Assembly: GCA_031262625.1 (NCBI GenBank)
Contig: JAISHJ010000035.1
Span: 1 to 24,526, forward strand
Reading direction: 5' to 3'
Length of the DNA stretch: 24,526 nucleotides
Source: Ruminococcus sp.
GTDB taxonomy: Bacteria; Bacillota; Clostridia; Oscillospirales; Ruminococcaceae
Below, in pieces: positions 22,133 through 24,526 of this stretch. Both the position numbers and the translations under genes were made by a program. Numbering within the stretch: the stretch's first letter is position 1; each line of letters opens with the position of its first letter. The notes beneath the pieces were generated by a model. The model saw nothing but the letters and a program-made list of their open reading frames with translations. It had not been told where the DNA came from and did no database searches.

Positions 22133-23383
22133 ATGTTCAGCTTCTTAACATATTTTTACATATTTGCGGCAATTATAATAATTGCCTGTTTTATACCGAT
22201 TAAAATTGTAAACAAAGTAGCAAGGACAATCGTGACGGCTGTCGGGCTTTTTGTGGGTACAATTTTTCTCACGATGGGACTGATGCTTCTTTTTGGAGGT
22301 GCAGGAATAATCCTGTCGGTAATTATCGGCTTAATGCTTTTTATTACGCTTATAATTATAATCTGGCATTTATTCCCGAAGATTCGGAGGCGGCGATTCT
22401 TCATAGCCTTCGCAGGTTTAACCGCGGCAGGATTTATAATATTAACTGTCGGAACGGTTATTGATTCAAGTCTTAATATATCAATCCCTGTCGAGACTAC
22501 TGTACAAAAATTTGTGCCTTATGAAGCGGACGGAAACCTTGCGGTTCTTGACTCACCGCCCGAAATTGACTTTGACGAAAACTATCCGCTGCCCGTGCTT
22601 GACGGCGCAACCGCGCTCTATCCTTATTACGCTGCGGTCTTTCAGGCGGTTTATCCCGAAGAGGAGTATAAAGATTCCGATTACATAAAGGTAAGTAACA
22701 GCGAAAACGCTTACAGCCGCTTTATCGGCAACGTATATGACGGCAGTCTGAAGCCGGATGTAATATTCCTCGCGGGACTTAATGATTATCAGGTTAAAAC
22801 GGCTGAGCGGCTTGATATGAATATAAGGGAAGTACCTATCGCAAAAGAAGCTTTTGTTTTCATTGTGAACCGCTTCAACCCCGTTGACGGACTGCGGATA
22901 GACCAACTTAAGAATATCTATAACGGCAGTTTAGATAACTGGCGCGATTTCGGCGGATATAATTCCAAAATTAAGCTGTATATGCTTGTCGGCGAAAACA
23001 TGGGGTCGAATGTTGCTTTTAAGCGTTATATCGGCAATTTCGCCGCCCGATACATTGAGGGACGATACACAAATGTTTCGGCTATGATGGGTATGTCAAA
23101 GGAAATTGCAGACTATAAAAATTACCGTAGTTCTCTCGGTTATTCCTACAAATATTATATCGAAACAATGGTTGATAGCAGTGCAATAAAGATGCTTGAA
23201 ATTGACGGTATCGCTCCCACGCCCGAAAATATCCGAAACGGCAGTTATCCGTTCACAAGTGAATTTATCGCAGTTTACGATAGAAATAACCCTAATCCGA
23301 ATGTAAAGATCTTAATCGACTTTATAGAGTCAGCGCAAGGACAGGAACTTATGGAGAAGACCGGATATGTTGGGGTTAATTGA
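22133..23383 (+). CDS. Membrane-anchored PstS-like substrate-binding protein
   Basis: A 416-residue protein with four N-terminal hydrophobic segments (about residues 4-22, 31-54, 57-79 and 86-108) and then a large external domain of the PstS/PBP type. Features of that domain: LDGATALYPYYAAVFQAVYP (family DG(S/A)T-A-P start of the ligand site), PDVIFLAGL, EAFVFIVNRFNPVDGL, LKNIYNGSLDNWRDFGG (typical PstS 'I..I..G...NW...GG'), GENMGSNVAFKRYI and SLGYSY. Phosphate or another oxyanion is the likely ligand, but the fusion to a four-helix membrane part replaces the usual lipoprotein anchor. No pstCAB genes follow. ATG 22133 is chosen with AGGACGG nine bases upstream; TTG 22124 is in frame but too close. 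Its stop abuts the stop of the convergent gene. Confidence 0.85.
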   Translation: MFSFLTYFYIFAAIIIIACFIPIKIVNKVARTIVTAVGLFVGTIFLTMGLMLLFGGAGIILSVIIGLMLFITLIIIIWHLFPKIRRRRFFIAFAGLTAAGFIILTVGTVIDSSLNISIPVETTVQKFVPYEADGNLAVLDSPPEIDFDENYPLPVLDGATALYPYYAAVFQAVYPEEEYKDSDYIKVSNSENAYSRFIGNVYDGSLKPDVIFLAGLNDYQVKTAERLDMNIREVPIAKEAFVFIVNRFNPVDGLRIDQLKNIYNGSLDNWRDFGGYNSKIKLYMLVGENMGSNVAFKRYIGNFAARYIEGRYTNVSAMMGMSKEIADYKNYRSSLGYSYKYYIETMVDSSAIKMLEIDGIAPTPENIRNGSYPFTSEFIAVYDRNNPNPNVKILIDFIESAQGQELMEKTGYVGVN

Positions 23384-23593
23384 TTACTCGGTTTCTTGCT
23401 CTCGTAACACCTCTTCCGCCAAGTAACCGTCACTCCGACAGTGCATATCTGAAATGCCCGATTCGATTTCGGAAAGAGTTTCCGAACGATATAGCATATC
23501 CAAAGCTGTACGCCTGTCAATGCCCGCTTTTTTACATATTTGATCGACAATACGCGGATATTTATGATACAGCAAAAACCTTTCGGCGGTCAA
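23384..23593 (-). CDS. Small hypothetical protein, 69 residues
   Basis: Starts at TTG 23593 with GGGAGG six bases upstream, which supports a real gene. The protein is soluble and helical, with a central RRTALDMLYRSETLSEIES segment and an ISDMHCRSDGYLAEEVL end. I recall this end pattern from small clostridial proteins found beside DUF3791 genes, but cannot name a Pfam entry. It lies 41 bases after the DUF3791 gene and is probably co-transcribed. Some clostridial DUF3791 units also carry a DUF3990 (ADP-ribosyltransferase-like) gene; none is here. Its stop abuts that of the binding-protein gene. Confidence 0.78.
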   Translation of the reverse strand: MTAERFLLYHKYPRIVDQICKKAGIDRRTALDMLYRSETLSEIESGISDMHCRSDGYLAEEVLREQETE

Positions 23594-23634
23594 TGTATAC
23601 CTCCCTTTTTATATATACGATCCATGGTACTAAA

Positions 23635-23862
23635 TCACACTGCTGCCCCCCTTGTCCTTAAAAGTTCTGAGAGTTCATCGGTAATATATTCCCTGCCTTG
23701 GGTATGAAGAACGTCATAACATGGTAATATATAGTCGTCGAGAATATTCGTTTTATCTGTTAAAAGTTTATAAACTTCTCTGACCGAAATTTTTAAATGT
23801 TCCGAAAGCGATTCTATACAAAAGACTGTAAAAAGTGTTTGGTTCTCGGTTAAGTCATTCAT
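23635..23862 (-). CDS. DUF3791 domain protein
   Basis: A 75-residue protein matching the DUF3791 pattern: an N-terminal helix with FCIESLSEHLKIS, a middle VYKLLTDKTNILDDYI, and the typical CYDVLHTQGREYITDEL end. Function is unknown; the family is often found in small clostridial operons that look like toxin-antitoxin units. ATG 23862 is preferred because GGTGGA lies before it; GTG 23871, also in frame, would start almost at the predicted +1. A full-consensus promoter lies directly upstream, and the 69-residue gene follows in the same direction. Confidence 0.82.
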   Translation of the reverse strand: MNDLTENQTLFTVFCIESLSEHLKISVREVYKLLTDKTNILDDYILPCYDVLHTQGREYITDELSELLRTRGAAV

Positions 23863-23879
23863 AATTTCCACCCTACCCC

Positions 23880-23908
23880 ATTATACCACCGTAATCAATT
23901 TTTGTCAA
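23880..23908 (-). promoter_or_regulatory. Full-consensus promoter of the DUF3791 unit
   Basis: TTGACA (23903-23908) and TATAAT (23880-23885) on the minus strand, 17-base spacer. The predicted start near 23873 leaves only about 11 nt before ATG 23862. The -35 box starts just after the terminator of the upstream DUF378 gene. Confidence 0.85.
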
Positions 23909-23911
23909 CCC

Positions 23912-23941
23912 AAAAACTGCCCCGAAAGAGGGCAGTTTTTT
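23912..23941. terminator. Intrinsic terminator after the DUF378 gene
   Basis: AAAAACTGCCC (23912-23922) pairs with GGGCAGTTTTT (23930-23940) around a seven-base loop CGAAAGA. Both strands end in a T run, so it can act for the minus-strand DUF378 gene and separates it from the DUF3791 promoter. Confidence 0.85.
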
Positions 23942-23952
23942 CGTTAAAAATG

Positions 23953-24180
23953 TTAGGTCGTTGCTCTGCTGTCGCGGCGTCTTCCGATTGAATTTGAGCC
24001 GTCGCGCTTAAAGAGCATTGTGATACACCAGATTGCAGCGATTCCGACGAGTATATAAACTATTCTCGAAAGCGCCGAACCTACGCCGAAGATGCTTGAT
24101 ACAAAGTTAAATCCGAATATGCCTATAAGCAACCAGTTTAAGCCGCCGATAATTGATAGTACAAGTGCCAGCTTATTCAT
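23953..24180 (-). CDS. DUF378 family small membrane protein
   Basis: A 75-residue protein with two membrane segments (residues about 4-26 and 36-58) and a basic tail. It matches DUF378 (YuzA-like): KLALVLSIIGGLNWLLIGIFGFNFV followed by LSRIVYILVGIAAIW. The GGLNWLLIG motif is the hallmark. Function is unknown. GAGGA precedes the ATG at about eight bases. It is a single-gene unit, with its own terminator and with a divergent gene starting 251 bases away. Confidence 0.92.
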   Translation of the reverse strand: MNKLALVLSIIGGLNWLLIGIFGFNFVSSIFGVGSALSRIVYILVGIAAIWCITMLFKRDGSNSIGRRRDSRATT

Positions 24181-24431
24181 ATATATATCCTCATTTTATT
24201 AATAGATTATCTATATAATATGAATGTGCATTTTCGTCTGCAATTCATCTGCTTTTATATTATGTTTCTATCACAATTTTATCACAAGTAATAAATTCCG
24301 CTAAGATTTCATAATATTTATAATGGTATAATTTGTATGCCCTTCCGCCCCGTCTTGTAACAATTTGCCGTTACGAGCGTAATATATATTGAAGTTTTAA
24401 AACTTTAATATTTACATAGGAGGATTCTCAC
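24181..24431. other. Divergent intergenic region before the last gene
   Basis: No gene is seen. TATAAT at 24327-24332 lacks a good -35 box. A hairpin CTTGTAAC/GTTACGAG (24354-24361 and 24370-24377, one G-T pair) would lie in the leader of the plus-strand gene. Confidence 0.4.
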
Positions 24432-24526
24432 ATGAACGAAAAATATAACTGCTTCAAAGAGGCAGTTTGCGTTGAAGTTCAACGGGTCTTTGACAGCTGT
24501 ACAGACCGCGACTGCATAAGCGACCT
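24432..24526 (+). CDS. Start of a clostridial hypothetical protein (cut by window end)
   Basis: Open from ATG 24432 to the window edge (31 full codons), with AGGAGGA nine bases upstream, a strong site. The visible part is NCFKEAVCVEVQRVFDSCTD followed by RDCISDL. The VFDSC.D.DC..DL pattern is familiar from conserved Oscillospiraceae proteins of unknown function, possibly spore-related, but the function cannot be stated. Four Cys in 31 residues is notable. Confidence 0.78.
   Translation, partial: MNEKYNCFKEAVCVEVQRVFDSCTDRDCISD

Overview
The window looks like a chromosome segment from a low-to-mid GC, endospore-forming Gram-positive bacterium of the class Clostridia, most likely near the Oscillospiraceae/Ruminococcaceae. 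This rests on gene content (yqfC-yqfD sporulation pair, a clostridial EF-G paralogue, type III pantothenate kinase homologue with an ECF S component, an AgrD/AgrB pair, DUF3791 and DUF378 proteins), strong AGGAGG-type ribosome sites, many TTG/GTG starts and sigma-A promoters of the TTGACA-17-TATAAT type. Species cannot be named from the sequence alone. No rRNA, CRISPR array, insertion sequence or intact prophage was seen.

Layout. 1-860: a small protein with two peptidoglycan-binding domains, then a convergent boundary carrying a long hairpin and two copies of a palindromic element. 861-3414: EF-G-like GTPase on the minus strand, with a promoter and an array of three evenly spaced palindromes behind it. 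3415-7103: yqfC-yqfD, converging with zero gap on a PP2C phosphatase that follows a DUF342/FapA-like gene. 7160-8376: an isolated quorum-sensing pair, a 45-residue AgrD-like pro-peptide and AgrB, without receptor kinase or regulator. 8404-14410: housekeeping genes (RluA-type pseudouridine synthase, RadC-like protein, uvrB-queF with a 14-nt overlap) and a solitary FIST protein. 14783-15704: tRNA-Arg(CCG) followed by a convergent accessory unit, a JAMM-motif protein and a 49-residue charged protein joined by an ATGA overlap. 15822-20837: four tandem minus-strand genes, CoaX-like, ECF S component, a secreted protein and glycogen phosphorylase, ending in a third copy of the palindromic element. 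21015-24526: a CheV protein, a divergent membrane-anchored PstS-like binding protein, two small genes including a DUF3791 protein, a DUF378 protein, and the start of a cysteine-containing gene cut by the window edge.

Most notable observations: (1) a dispersed palindromic element present three times, always just 3' of a stop codon and in the same orientation relative to the gene, with conserved outer parts and a different inner palindrome in each copy; (2) an orphan agrD-agrB pair whose agrB has no nearby Shine-Dalgarno but has a strong hairpin that could bring one closer; (3) a CoaX homologue that has lost the hallmark residues of its phosphate, catalytic and GTATT motifs while keeping the GPGVKTG region; (4) a palindrome array with 50-bp period upstream of yqfC; (5) a coupled JAMM/small-protein unit next to a tRNA with a full-consensus promoter almost touching its start codon. 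All functional assignments come from motif recognition by eye; no searches were run.
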